A stretch of DNA of 29,402 nucleotides from Microcoleus asticus IPMA8 (GCF_013179805.1 NZ_SRRZ01000097.1:1-29402), one strand, 5' to 3'; shown: positions 1 to 8,972, counted from the first letter of the stretch. Notes: generated from the letters alone by a model not told the origin. Translations and numbers: made by a program.

Positions 1-62
1 CTCCTCCTACAAATGCAGTTCACGCTTCTGTTGACGCTCTACCTATTATCCTCTCTGGATAG

Positions 63-206
63 CACTTTTACAAAACCGGGATGCTCCCGATGTACGATCT
101 GCCAACTAGGAGCGAAGTAGACGAGATTCACCACAGCATTTACGATATGCGTAAGGAAGTTAAAAGTCTTAAAAAAGCCTTAGCAGAACCTCAGTTAAAA
201 GGTTGA
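63..206 (+). pseudogene. phaE: PhaE C-terminal tail (class III PHA synthase subunit), 5' part cut by the window and an in-frame stop
   Basis: The frame ending at TGA 204-206 reads MYDLPTRSEVDEIHHSIYDM followed by RKEVKSLKKALAEPQLKG. The LPTRSEVDE(I/V)H...IY.(L/M)R(K/R)EVK pattern and the Lys-rich end are typical of the C-terminus of PhaE, the non-catalytic partner of class III PHA synthase, which forms a complex with PhaC on the storage granule. The same frame has a TAG at 60-62, just before HFYKTGMLP. A CAG to TAG change would explain it, but a frameshift, a sequencing error or a truncated gene are equally possible because the window starts here. The location just upstream of phaC supports the call. 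Whether PhaE is functional cannot be judged. Confidence 0.6.
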
Positions 207-216
207 AGTATGAAAT

Positions 217-609
217 ATGAAAAATTTGATGGCGTGGAAGTACGTATTTTTGGGCAAGGCTGTAATAAATTGGGCGGAATCTGTGGGGTTACTGTTTGGC
301 GACCAATGGATTCGCCAGTTACTTAATCTGAAACCCCTGACCAATCCCGAGTATTTACATATGTTTATTGTGTTGATATTTATTTTCGGGATTGGCTATT
401 GGTGGGTTGGTAACGACCTTTCCCGCCAGGATATCGTGAAGCTTGGAATCTGCGCCCAATCCTCGGTTTTCCCCGTGTTGGCTTATCACACCGCGATCGG
501 CAATCTTCACCCACTCTATTTAGTTCCGGGTGCGATCGACCTTGTGTTTTCGATTCTCTTCGGTCTGTTTCTCTACTCCTACAACGAGACTAAACCAGCT
601 CTGGAGTGA
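217..609 (+). CDS. Small membrane protein between phaE and phaC, function unknown
   Basis: This 130-aa protein is not one I recognise. It has three to four hydrophobic segments: about residues 47-67 (rich in I, F and W), 76-95 and 103-123, with a weaker amphipathic N-terminal stretch around 8-27. It ends in a short charged tail. It sits 10 nt after the phaE stop and 22 nt before phaC on the same strand, so it is probably co-transcribed with them. No strong Shine-Dalgarno is visible, and a second ATG at 229 (MAWKYVF) is an alternative start. It is not a phasin, since it is hydrophobic and not coiled-coil. A role at the granule or membrane is only inference from position. Confidence 0.72.
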   Translation: MKNLMAWKYVFLGKAVINWAESVGLLFGDQWIRQLLNLKPLTNPEYLHMFIVLIFIFGIGYWWVGNDLSRQDIVKLGICAQSSVFPVLAYHTAIGNLHPLYLVPGAIDLVFSILFGLFLYSYNETKPALE

Positions 610-631
610 CAATTCGCAATGAATTCAGAAT

Positions 632-1690
632 ATGAATATGGCAACGACAGAGCTAACCCAAAAACTAATCAAGGGCGTCGAGATTTTCACCCGCCTGCGG
701 GAGGAAGATATTCAGGTGGGGGTTACTCCCAAGGAAGAGGTTTACCGGGAAGATAAGGTACTGCTGTATCGCTTCTCGCCGAAAGTTGAGCATTCGCTGA
801 ATATTCCCATCCTCATCGTTTACGCCCTGGCTAACCGTCCCTACATTGTCGATTTACAGGAGGGGCGATCGCTCGTTGCCAATTTGCTAGAGCTTGGTTT
901 GGATGTTTACCTGATTGACTGGGGCTATCCGAGCCGAGGCGATCGCTGGTTAACCCTTGACGACTACATCAATGGCTATATCAATAACTGTGTGGACGTG
1001 GTACGCGATCGCTACAACTTAGAGCCAATCAACCTGTTAGGCATTTGTCAGGGGGGAACCTTCAGCCTTTGCTACAGTTCCCTTTACCAAGAGAAGGTAA
1101 AAAACCTGATTACTATGGTCACCCCCGTCGATTTTCACATCAATGACGGACTCCTCAATGTTTGGAGTGGATGCACTCTGGGGTCAAAGGCTGTAGATAT
1201 CGATTTCATGGTGGATACTCTGGGGAACATTCCCGGCGACTTCCTAAATTTAGAGTTCTTGATGCTGAAGCCTTTTCAGTTAGGAGTTCAGAAGTATATT
1301 GACCTTCTGGAGAACATAGATTGTGAAAGCAAACTAATCAATTTTCTCCGGATGGAAAAGTGGATTTTTGATAGTCCCGACCAAGCTGGAGAGGCTTACC
1401 GACAGTTCATGAAAGATTTCTCTCAGGGAAACAAACTGATTCAAGGTCAGGTCGAGATTGGCAACAAGCGAGTGGATCTGGGAAACATCCGCATTCCGAT
1501 TTTGAACATTTACGCCGAGCAAGATCATCTCGTTCCTCCAGCATCTTCCTTAGCTCTTAAGGCATACATTGCTAGCGAAGACTACACCTTGCGCTCCTTC
1601 CCAGTTGGGCACATCGGGATGTATGTCAGCAGTAAAGTGCAGCGAAACCTTCCTCCCACTATTGTCGATTGGCTAAAGGTGCGATCGTAG
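632..1690 (+). CDS. phaC: Class III poly(3-hydroxyalkanoate) synthase catalytic subunit PhaC
   Basis: PhaC polymerises (R)-3-hydroxyacyl-CoA into PHA at the granule surface, in complex with PhaE. The 352-aa length fits the class III (about 350-360 aa) catalytic subunit. The alpha/beta-hydrolase core carries the lipase-like box GICQGG with nucleophile Cys139, Asp298 in YAEQDHLVPP and His327 in PVGHIGMYV, so the whole triad is present. The family pattern YLIDWGYP is at about 93-100. A second ATG two codons in (MNMATT) could also be the start, changing little. It lies directly downstream of the membrane protein gene and the PhaE tail, making a phaE-orf-phaC arrangement. Confidence 0.96.
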   Translation: MNMATTELTQKLIKGVEIFTRLREEDIQVGVTPKEEVYREDKVLLYRFSPKVEHSLNIPILIVYALANRPYIVDLQEGRSLVANLLELGLDVYLIDWGYPSRGDRWLTLDDYINGYINNCVDVVRDRYNLEPINLLGICQGGTFSLCYSSLYQEKVKNLITMVTPVDFHINDGLLNVWSGCTLGSKAVDIDFMVDTLGNIPGDFLNLEFLMLKPFQLGVQKYIDLLENIDCESKLINFLRMEKWIFDSPDQAGEAYRQFMKDFSQGNKLIQGQVEIGNKRVDLGNIRIPILNIYAEQDHLVPPASSLALKAYIASEDYTLRSFPVGHIGMYVSSKVQRNLPPTIVDWLKVRS

Positions 1691-2001
1691 AAAAATCGAT
1701 GCTAATGTTCTGCCTAACCACGATGCCTTGGTTTGCTGCGATCGCCCACTTATGCGCGTGTAAATGGGTGTTTCATTGTGGCAACTGTGTTCCTTCTACA
1801 CAACCTAGCTTAACGTTAATATCCATCTAACAGTAGACAAAAACAGAGCTCCATTGATGCTAGTTTATGAGCATCTATAAAGATAAGCAATCGCATGATT
1901 AGGACGTAATTAAACACCCCAAACTCAGCACGCCAGTGGGGTATTAATTAAAGCCAAAGTTGAACGGCAAGAGCACCTTAGCTAACAAGGAGAGAGGCTG
2001 T
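1691..2001. other. Spacer between phaC and the KAP NTPase gene
   Basis: About 310 nt without a convincing gene. It contains single GCGATCGC-type sites and AT-rich stretches. The only clear signal is the ribosome binding site at its 3' end (1987-1992). I see no strong hairpin terminator after phaC. Confidence 0.5.
1987..1992 (+). promoter_or_regulatory. Shine-Dalgarno that decides the KAP NTPase start
   Basis: AAGGAG lies 9 nt before ATG 2002. The frame is open back to a TTG at 1960, but that codon has no comparable site. The ATG at 2002 (MAQTKNDSEV) is therefore the likely start. Confidence 0.75.
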
Positions 2002-4176
2002 ATGGCTCAAACAAAGAACGATTCAGAGGTCTTGCCGGAGGATTTTAGTGATCCATCCGCAGATAACGCTTTAATCGAGCCGAAAAAAGACAGATTAGGA
2101 TATGCACCCTTCGCCAAACATCTTGCAGACAGTATTTGCCAAATGAACTTTCCTGAAGGGTTCGTTATTGCAGTTTACGGTTCCTCAGGTTTTGGCAAAT
2201 CGACACTATTGAACTTTTTAACGTACTATCTCCAGCAAAAGCCAGAGAGCGAGCAACCTATTATTGTTCCTTTTAACCCCTGGTTATTTGCTGGGGGCGA
2301 AGACATCACAAGGCGCTTTATTGGTCAATTACAGGCTGTTTTGAGCCAATTTAAAGCTGTCCCCAAAGGCTTCCTAGGTCGAATAGCCAATCTGGCTAAA
2401 GCAGTTTCTGAAATTCCTATTCCTTACGCTCAAGCTGGCAAGGCACTTGTAAAATTATTTGACGATAAAGAAAAGGAAACTTCCGACTTAAAAGAAGAAG
2501 TCGAAGATACACTAGGAGACGAGCATCCGCGAATTGTAGTAACGATTGACGATATTGACAGGCTCAGCGCTGAGGAGATTAGTCAATTATTTCATCTTAT
2601 TAAAGCAATTCCGAATTTTACTAACGTTGTCTATTTGCTAGTTTTCGATCGAGAAGTGGTCATCAAAACTCTCGCAGATACACAACCTCTACCCGGACAA
2701 ATCTACCTCGATCAGATTGTTCAAGCTTCTTTTGAGTTACCTCTCCCAGATAAAACCTCACTCCGCACGCTACTTTTTGAAAAACTCAATGGCATACTGA
2801 CTGACCCACCAAAGCCACTATTCAATCAAAATCGCTGGGGCAATGTTTATTTACAAGGGATAGATCATTTTATTAGCAATCCTCGTGACATTGCTCGTCT
2901 GACCAACATCTTAACCGTGACATACCCAGCGGTGAAAGGTGAAGTGAACCCAGTTGATTTCATTGCTATTGAGTCTCTGCGAACCTTTCGCCCAAAAATA
3001 TATGACATAATCCGCAAAAATCCTCAATTCTTTGCGGGAAATGCGGATGCGAAAGGTTCTCTAATCCCGACATTGGACGAAATCAAAGATTTTCACGATT
3101 CCTGGGTGACTAAGTTTGAAGATGACGAGGATAAAGAACCAGTTAAACGGCTGCTCTTACAGCTTTTTCCTAAGTTAGAAGCCGTTTGGCATAATACCTA
3201 CTCCCGTGCACAAGATGAGTCAATATGGAGCAAACAATTACGGATTTGTAGCTTAGATATATTTCCAAAATACTTCCGTTTAGTCTTAACACAAGATGAA
3301 TTCTCTCGTGCTGAGATTAAAGCAATTTTTGCCTTGGCAAAAGATGCTAAGGCATTTGGGGAAAATCTTGTAGAACTCGCTCATCAAAAACGCTCTGATG
3401 GCACGACGCAAGTTCGGGCATTTCTTGAACGGCTTGAGGATTACCCTGAAAAAGAAATTCCTACCGATTGCATTCCTTCAATTGTGAAAGCTTTGTTTGA
3501 TGTCGGCGACCAGCTTTTGCCTCCCGAAGACGAACCGCAGGGAATGTTTGATTTTGGCAATGACATTAGAATTGAACGCCTGATCTCACGATTGTTGCGT
3601 CGGATTGACGAACAAGCACGGTTTGAAACCTTGAAAGAGGCAATGTCAAACGGTAACGCCTTATCCATAATTGTGCGCGAAATAGCAGCCTTGGGTCAGG
3701 AACAAGGTAAGTATGGAGCAGAGGAATTTATCCCCGCAGAGGAATGGCTCCAGAGTGCAGAACACCTTAAGGAGCTTGAAGGAATAGCCTTGAAGCGGCT
3801 GCGAGATGCTGCACAACAAAACTTCCTACTGAAATCCCCAAAGCTCTCTGAAAATTTACACTATTGGCAAAGTTGGGCAGGAGCAGAGGAAGTCAAGCAA
3901 TGGGTTGAAAAGATTATTGATAATGACGAAGGGCTAGTTTATTTCTTGGAGAAGTTGCTGCAAAAAGATTTTAGTGAGGATGGGTCGAACGAAACTCAAA
4001 AAACAGGCTACAAACTTGACCTTAGCTGGCTCGAACCCTATCTCGAACCATCCGCGATCGTTGAGCGAATGAGTAGCCTCGGTGAAACGATCGACTTAAC
4101 AGAAGATGGGAAAAATGCGATCGCCCAATTTATCCGAGAATATGAGATGCAGCAGCAGGGAGAAAGCCCGGATTAG
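2002..4176 (+). CDS. KAP-family P-loop NTPase, orphan
   Basis: This 724-aa protein has a Walker A motif GSSGFGKST at residues 60-68, the KAP-typical FNPWLF at 91-96 and a Walker B with sensor-like acidic run RIVVTIDDIDRL at 177-188. About 120 residues separate Walker A and Walker B, with an amphipathic segment near 120-152 but no clear transmembrane pair of the kind many KAP NTPases carry. The remaining 500 residues are mainly helical and charged, with no domain I can name. KAP NTPases are STAND-like ATPases. In bacteria they occur in plasmids, mobile elements and some anti-phage loci, but their reactions are poorly known. No partner gene is adjacent: phaC is upstream and MFS permeases are convergent downstream. 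Confidence 0.85.
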   Translation: MAQTKNDSEVLPEDFSDPSADNALIEPKKDRLGYAPFAKHLADSICQMNFPEGFVIAVYGSSGFGKSTLLNFLTYYLQQKPESEQPIIVPFNPWLFAGGEDITRRFIGQLQAVLSQFKAVPKGFLGRIANLAKAVSEIPIPYAQAGKALVKLFDDKEKETSDLKEEVEDTLGDEHPRIVVTIDDIDRLSAEEISQLFHLIKAIPNFTNVVYLLVFDREVVIKTLADTQPLPGQIYLDQIVQASFELPLPDKTSLRTLLFEKLNGILTDPPKPLFNQNRWGNVYLQGIDHFISNPRDIARLTNILTVTYPAVKGEVNPVDFIAIESLRTFRPKIYDIIRKNPQFFAGNADAKGSLIPTLDEIKDFHDSWVTKFEDDEDKEPVKRLLLQLFPKLEAVWHNTYSRAQDESIWSKQLRICSLDIFPKYFRLVLTQDEFSRAEIKAIFALAKDAKAFGENLVELAHQKRSDGTTQVRAFLERLEDYPEKEIPTDCIPSIVKALFDVGDQLLPPEDEPQGMFDFGNDIRIERLISRLLRRIDEQARFETLKEAMSNGNALSIIVREIAALGQEQGKYGAEEFIPAEEWLQSAEHLKELEGIALKRLRDAAQQNFLLKSPKLSENLHYWQSWAGAEEVKQWVEKIIDNDEGLVYFLEKLLQKDFSEDGSNETQKTGYKLDLSWLEPYLEPSAIVERMSSLGETIDLTEDGKNAIAQFIREYEMQQQGESPD

Positions 4177-4322
4177 TCAAGGATTTAGGCGATCGAATAG
4201 CAGTGCTAGAGCCTCGATCCGGTAATCCAAATGATGTAGAGGGTATGACGCAACTGACTGGCGACGAACGTTAGAAACTCATCGTTCAGGGAAGCAACCA
4301 GGGCTAGGCCATAAATTTATTG

Positions 4323-5804
4323 CTATTCCTTTGCTTCAATCAGCTCTGTTGGTTGCCTGGCTGGAAATAGGGCGCGTATTAGCTGACCCACAGGCACAGA
4401 ACGCTGCTCGCGAACAAACACCAAGGGCAGCAGAGCAAACAGTCGCAAGACGGCTGAGAGAGCAAACGCCGTTGGCAAACCACCAAAACCAGTCTGACTC
4501 GCGACAAAGCCACCAACAGTGATTCCCATCGCCCCAGTGATTCCAGGAACCGCCGCCGCAATCGCAAAATAAATCGACTGATTGCGTAGCGGTGTCACCG
4601 ACATCATCAGATTGCCACTGCACAGGTCAATTGCTGCCCAAGTCGCACCGCCCACTATATGCAACAAGGGGAACCAAGCCCAAAGGAAAATAGAAGAAGT
4701 TCCAGCTTCTAGCCACAGTAGAGGCGTCAGAGCCACCAAGATTCCCACAGTTATCATCAGTGGGCGATTGCCAATCCGGTCAGCCAGTCTGCCCCAGAAC
4801 ATCAGCATCAGCAAGTTAGCACCAGCTCCCAAGCTGTTATAGAGCGTTACCACGCTGACATCTAGGTTGAGGTCGCCCAGTAAGTAGAGGTTAAAGAAGG
4901 GAGCGCTGATGTTGACCGCAAAGCTCCAGAAGCCTGTGTAAAGAAGAAACCTCAAAAAATTGGCATCCTGGAAGAAGCTAAAAATAGTCCCCCAAAGCGA
5001 GCCGTGGTCTGTATCCGAATCGACGGGCTGTAAAAGCTTTGGATTAACATCAGTCATCCAGAAGTGAAAGACCAGACTGATTATCCCCAGCACGATTCCC
5101 AGAACCAAGACCGCACCGAAGCCATAGAGCGAGCCACCGGGCCACTTCGATACTGCTAGACCCAGAAGCGGCACAGCGATGAGATTGGTTAAGGTAACAA
5201 CACTATTGCGAAACCCAAAATACCGCCCCCGCAATCGCTCTGGTACTAACACAGCCATCCAGCTAAAAAAGGAAGCACGCCCCAAAGCTTCCATGATATT
5301 AGTCACCCAGATAATTGCCAGTGTCAACACTACCAACTGGTGTCCAGCCATACGAGATGATCCCACCAACCAAATCCCTGGTACAACCAGCAACCACAGC
5401 AGCCGCGAGGAGCCAAAAATAAACAGTGAATACCAATTGCGACTGTTCGTGCGGTCTCCCAGATAGGCTCCCAGCGGTTGCAGCAAGTTGGTTAGCTGAG
5501 GAATTGAGGCGAGCAAACCAATTTCCACTGTACTGGCACCTAGATCCAGCAAGAAATTACTGAGCAACGCGCCGCCAATGATACTGGCAAAGACTGTAGC
5601 GAAGCCACCTTCGGTAGTTAATGCCTTGAGGCTTGTCCGAATTTCTCGCTTGGAAATTTTTTGAGGCGGCTGGGGAGGAAATACCGTCTCTGATAATGCC
5701 CTATTCTCTGGTTCGACTTTTAATACTAAATCTTTCTCGGTGTGTTGAAAATCTTCAACTATTACTCCTTGCAAGTTTAGTAATCCTGTCAGTAGAGGAT
5801 TCAT
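4323..5804 (-). CDS. MFS permease, copy 1 of a tandem pair
   Basis: This 493-aa protein has about 12 hydrophobic segments starting near residue 63, preceded by a polar N-terminal extension of about 55 residues. The motif LGDRTNSRNW in the loop after TM2 and LADRIGNRPL in the middle of the protein are the repeated MFS loop-2/3-type signature (G-x-x-x-D-R-x-x-R-R-like), one per six-helix half. The substrate cannot be told; related proteins are annotated only as MFS transporters. It is a close paralogue of the gene at 6060-7589 on the same strand, differing mainly at the two ends. ATG start at 5804. Confidence 0.88.
   Translation of the reverse strand: MNPLLTGLLNLQGVIVEDFQHTEKDLVLKVEPENRALSETVFPPQPPQKISKREIRTSLKALTTEGGFATVFASIIGGALLSNFLLDLGASTVEIGLLASIPQLTNLLQPLGAYLGDRTNSRNWYSLFIFGSSRLLWLLVVPGIWLVGSSRMAGHQLVVLTLAIIWVTNIMEALGRASFFSWMAVLVPERLRGRYFGFRNSVVTLTNLIAVPLLGLAVSKWPGGSLYGFGAVLVLGIVLGIISLVFHFWMTDVNPKLLQPVDSDTDHGSLWGTIFSFFQDANFLRFLLYTGFWSFAVNISAPFFNLYLLGDLNLDVSVVTLYNSLGAGANLLMLMFWGRLADRIGNRPLMITVGILVALTPLLWLEAGTSSIFLWAWFPLLHIVGGATWAAIDLCSGNLMMSVTPLRNQSIYFAIAAAVPGITGAMGITVGGFVASQTGFGGLPTAFALSAVLRLFALLPLVFVREQRSVPVGQLIRALFPARQPTELIEAKE
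4707..4865. repeat. Block identical to 6516-6674 inside MFS copy 1
   Basis: By eye, 159 nt match 6516-6674 without a mismatch. One change follows, then about 45 more identical bases. Flanking parts of the two genes differ at many positions. This is what recent gene conversion or recombination between the copies would leave. Confidence 0.85.
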
Positions 5805-6005
5805 GAGCGTTATTTGTAATATTCGCTACATTAACATAGGATAAGCCGAAAAACAAACCCTATTTTGTTTATTGCCACATCCCCACTAGGATAGATATAT
5901 AAAAAAGTTGTTTGATAAGCAATTATACTTAAAATTCTACTTAAATTTTCGGAAATGGCACAAGGCGGTTCTTGTCCCCGCAGTAGTTCATTGCAAGGAA
6001 CTATG

Positions 6006-6036
6006 AATAAAAATCCCTCCCCGTTCAGGGGGAGGG
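6006..6036 (-). terminator. Rho-independent terminator after MFS copy 2
   Basis: On the - strand a perfect 8-bp stem (CCCTCCCC at 6015-6022 with GGGGAGGG at 6029-6036) closes a 6-nt loop and is followed by ATTTTTATT. It lies 24 nt past the stop of the 6060-7589 gene. The stem has the same CCCTCCCC/GGGGAGGG core as the repeats near 21.1, 25.5 and 25.7 kb. Confidence 0.75.
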
Positions 6037-6059
6037 TTCGTCAATTCGCCGTCTCAAGA

Positions 6060-7589
6060 CTAATTGGATGAGCTTGCTGGTGGACTTTCATCCTCAAGTT
6101 CTTCTATTAATGGTAAAGGTTTCAAAGTGGTGCGTCCTGCTTGAATAGCTGCTGCTTGACGCTTGAGTGTTGGGATCAGGACTCGCATTAGCTCACTCAC
6201 AGGCACAGAGCGCTGCTCGTGAACAAACACCAAGGGCAGGAGGGCAACGACGCGCAGGACGGCTGAGAGAGCAAACACCGTTGGCAAGCCACCAAAATCA
6301 GTCAGAGTCGCGACAAAGCCACCAACGCTAATTCCGATCGCCCCAGTAATTCCAGGAACCGCCGCAGCAACAGCAAAATAAATCGACTGATTGCGTAGCG
6401 GTGTCACCGACATCATCAGATTGCCACTGCACAAGTCGATCGCTGCCCAAGTCGCACCCCCGAGTATGTGCAACAAGGGGAACCAAGCCCAAAGGAAAAT
6501 TGGAGCCGTTCCAGATTCTAGCCACAGTAGAGGCGTCAGAGCCACCAAGATTCCCACAGTTATCATCAGTGGGCGATTGCCAATCCGGTCAGCCAGTCTG
6601 CCCCAGAACATCAGCATCAGCAAGTTAGCACCAGCTCCCAAGCTGTTATAGAGCGTTACCACGCTGACATCTAGCTTGAGGTCGCCCAGTAAGTAGAGGT
6701 TAAAGAAGGGAGCGCTGACGTTAACCGCAAAGCTCCACAAGCCTGAGTAAAACAAAAACCTCAAAAAATTGGCATCCTGGAAGAAGCTAAAAACTTTCGC
6801 CCAGGGCGACCTGTGGTCATCTGAGTCGGCGGCGTGTACTAGCTGCGGGTTGACATCAGTTATCAAGAACTGAAAGACCAGACTGAGTATTGCGAACACA
6901 ACTCCCACAACCAATACCACACCGAAGCCATAGAGCGAACCACCCGGCCACTTCGATACTGCTAGACCCAGCAGCGGCACGCCGATGAGATTGGTTAAGG
7001 TCACAACACTGTTGCGAAAGCCAAAATACCGCCCCCGCAATCGGTCTGGTACTAACACAGCCATCCAGCTAAGAAAGGAAGCACGACCCAAAGCTTCCAT
7101 GAAATTACTCAGGCAGATAATTGCCAATGTCAACAGCACCAACTGGCGCGGCTGGATACGAGATGAGCCCACCAACCAAATCCCTGGCACAATCAGCAAC
7201 CACGGCAGGCGCGAGGAGCCGAAAATCAACAGGGAATACCAGTGGCGGCTCTTGATGCGGTCTCCGAGATAGGCTCCCAGCGGTTGCAGCAAATTGGTTA
7301 GCTGAGGAATTGAGGCGAGCAGACCAATTTCCACTGTACTGGCACCGAGATCGAGCAAGAAATTACTAAGCAACGCGCCGCCAATAATACTGTAAAATAC
7401 GGTTGCAAAGGCACCTTCGGTAGTTAATGCCTTGAGGCTTTTCCGAATATCTCGCTTGGGAATTTTAAGATGCGGGTTTGTAGTAAGTACCGGCTCTGAT
7501 AATGCCTTATAGTCTGGGATTTCCTCAATGGCCAGAGAAGCCAGAGGACTCGTTTCTACTAAAATCTTATCTTCTTGTGGATGCAGCAT
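6060..7589 (-). CDS. MFS permease, copy 2 of a tandem pair
   Basis: This 509-aa, 12-helix transporter aligns with the 4323-5804 product from about residue 45 almost without gaps. Shared blocks include GALLSNFLLDLGASTVEIGL, LADRIGNRPLM and SVTPLRNQSIYF. The N-terminal 45 residues and a C-terminal extension of about 25 residues, ending in an acidic EELEDESPP stretch, are its own. The two genes are separated by 255 nt that hold a terminator for this copy, so they may be transcribed separately. Substrate unknown. Confidence 0.88.
   Translation of the reverse strand: MLHPQEDKILVETSPLASLAIEEIPDYKALSEPVLTTNPHLKIPKRDIRKSLKALTTEGAFATVFYSIIGGALLSNFLLDLGASTVEIGLLASIPQLTNLLQPLGAYLGDRIKSRHWYSLLIFGSSRLPWLLIVPGIWLVGSSRIQPRQLVLLTLAIICLSNFMEALGRASFLSWMAVLVPDRLRGRYFGFRNSVVTLTNLIGVPLLGLAVSKWPGGSLYGFGVVLVVGVVFAILSLVFQFLITDVNPQLVHAADSDDHRSPWAKVFSFFQDANFLRFLFYSGLWSFAVNVSAPFFNLYLLGDLKLDVSVVTLYNSLGAGANLLMLMFWGRLADRIGNRPLMITVGILVALTPLLWLESGTAPIFLWAWFPLLHILGGATWAAIDLCSGNLMMSVTPLRNQSIYFAVAAAVPGITGAIGISVGGFVATLTDFGGLPTVFALSAVLRVVALLPLVFVHEQRSVPVSELMRVLIPTLKRQAAAIQAGRTTLKPLPLIEELEDESPPASSSN
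6516..6674. repeat. Block identical to 4707-4865 inside MFS copy 2
   Basis: Partner of the block at 4707-4865. It covers the coding sequence for the middle MFS loop motif (GRLADRIGNRPLMITVG). Confidence 0.85.
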
Positions 7590-8120
7590 ATTCTCTAGGC
7601 AATATTTAAACGCTCGACCGGAACTACATTACTCCTTTGCTCTGAGTGCATTTCTAAAGACAAATGTCCTAAAAAATGCTTTATTTAAATCCTGTAATGG
7701 CAACCCCTTACCTGCTCGGCGTTAATTAGTAAACGCCATAAAGTATTTCAGAAATATAACCAGAACCTGTCCCAAACAGTCAGGTTTTTTATACAGAACT
7801 TATATAAAAATACTCTCTATTATAGTATAGTAGAAATTCAATAATTTGCAAAAGATTTTTATAGGAATTTTTTATTTATTGTAAACAAACTTTAAGCTTT
7901 CAGTTACAATATTTGCTTAAATTATTTTATAGTAAATCCTTAAAAGTTATTTCTCAAGATAGATGTCTTTGTAAACTCTGAGGATGGTGCAGATATGCTA
8001 GCTCTCAGGTGTTGGGAGTTAGAAGTTGAGCTCGTAAATTTCAACTCGACCCAACTTTCCTAGAGTGACTTCATCTTCAAGCGGAAGAATTTTTAATGAG
8101 GATTTTAAGGAGTAGGCTCG
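7590..8120. other. AT-rich spacer with two hairpins, no gene seen
   Basis: GGCGTT (7718-7723) and AACGCC (7732-7737) form a 6-bp hairpin. AACCTG (7764-7769) and CAGGTT (7781-7786) form another that runs into TTTTTT, resembling a + strand terminator although no + strand gene precedes it. The stretch 7790-7960 is very AT-rich and could hold the promoter of the MFS copy 2 gene on the - strand. No convincing ORF. Confidence 0.5.
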
Positions 8121-8345
8121 ATGCAACAGAAGCCAATAAATTAGCAGGTGATTGCCGTTGTTGGGGCTTCGAGGGGCATCGGACTTGAGGTAAACCTCCA
8201 GTTTGTTTGATGAGGGAGGGGCAAAAGGAAGAGGTTGTCTCTGTTGGCAGTGAGGTGCGACTAAATTCCTTGATGGGCGAGATTTGGATCTCTGGCGGTG
8301 AGGCAACCCCTTTCGTTTCAAGATAGGTCGATCGCCCTAGCACTA
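8121..8345 (+). pseudogene. Decayed short-chain dehydrogenase gene start
   Basis: ATG 8121 is preceded at 8 nt by AAGGAG (8107-8112). The frame reads MQQKPIN, a TAG, then QVIAVVGASRGIGLEV, which is the Rossmann-fold start of an SDR (G-A-S-R-G-I-G), then NLQFV and two more stops. Nothing further can be followed as an SDR. This is the relic of an SDR gene with its ribosome binding site still visible. The 3' limit given is arbitrary. Confidence 0.6.
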
Positions 8346-8421
8346 CATTCCATTAGCTAGAGGAGAGGAAATGGATCGCAGCTTAGGATGTTTAATAAAA
8401 CAGGGAATTTTCTAGGGAACG

Positions 8422-8958
8422 ATGAGCTTATTACTAATAGATATGGATGGTACGCTCCGCGAACCGCTCAGCGGACAACAATACTTCCAACATCCCAAAG
8501 ATCAACGCATTATTGAAGGTGCTCAGATTGCCATTGGCGCTTACAAAGACGATTGGATAATTGCCGGCATCACCAACCAAGGTGGAGTTGCCGCAGGTCA
8601 TAAGTCTATGCAAGAGTGCATCAAGGAACAGCAATACACGCTTGAGTTATTCCCAGAGTTGAGAGAAATCTACTTCTGCCCAGACTTTGAGGGTAAAAAG
8701 TGTTTCCGCGTCACTAGCCACAATTTTTATAACCACAGCCAAACGAAGTGGTCTGGACAGTACCGCAAACCGCGATCGGGTATGTTGCAACTAGCAATGG
8801 TCAGACACAAGCACACCCCGCAAAATTCGCTGTATGTGGGCGATCGCCCCGAAGATGAACAAGCTGCCCAACGAGCAGGTATACCCTTTCAATGGGCATG
8901 GAACTGGATCGAGCAACATCAACAGGCGATCGTCCCCAACCTTACAGAAGTACAGTAA
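8422..8958 (+). CDS. HAD-superfamily (IIIA-type) phosphatase
   Basis: This 178-aa protein carries all four HAD motifs: motif I DMDGT with Asp7 and Asp9, motif II in GITNQGG (Thr51), motif III Lys116 in YRKPRSGM and motif IV GDRPEDE with Asp141 and Asp145. The TNQGG and KPxxGM patterns resemble the histidinol-phosphate/heptose-bisphosphate (GmhB-like) and polynucleotide-phosphatase group. It has no cap domain beyond a short insert (about 60-100), which contains Cys86 and Cys94 but not the full zinc loop of GmhB. The start is supported by AGGGAA about 6 nt upstream. A partial copy of its 3' half lies downstream at 9217-9304. Substrate unknown. Confidence 0.85.
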   Translation: MSLLLIDMDGTLREPLSGQQYFQHPKDQRIIEGAQIAIGAYKDDWIIAGITNQGGVAAGHKSMQECIKEQQYTLELFPELREIYFCPDFEGKKCFRVTSHNFYNHSQTKWSGQYRKPRSGMLQLAMVRHKHTPQNSLYVGDRPEDEQAAQRAGIPFQWAWNWIEQHQQAIVPNLTEVQ

Positions 8959-8972
8959 TTCACAGGATAGTC

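Noticed and set aside
2002..4176. A defence island built around the KAP NTPase
   Set aside because: Neighbours are phaC and MFS permeases; no nuclease, reverse transcriptase, TIR or toxin-like gene adjoins it.
8019..8343. Two overlapping - strand ORFs of 88-100 codons
   Set aside because: Low-quality composition (many Ser, Pro, Arg), and the + strand of the same stretch shows an SDR relic with a Shine-Dalgarno.
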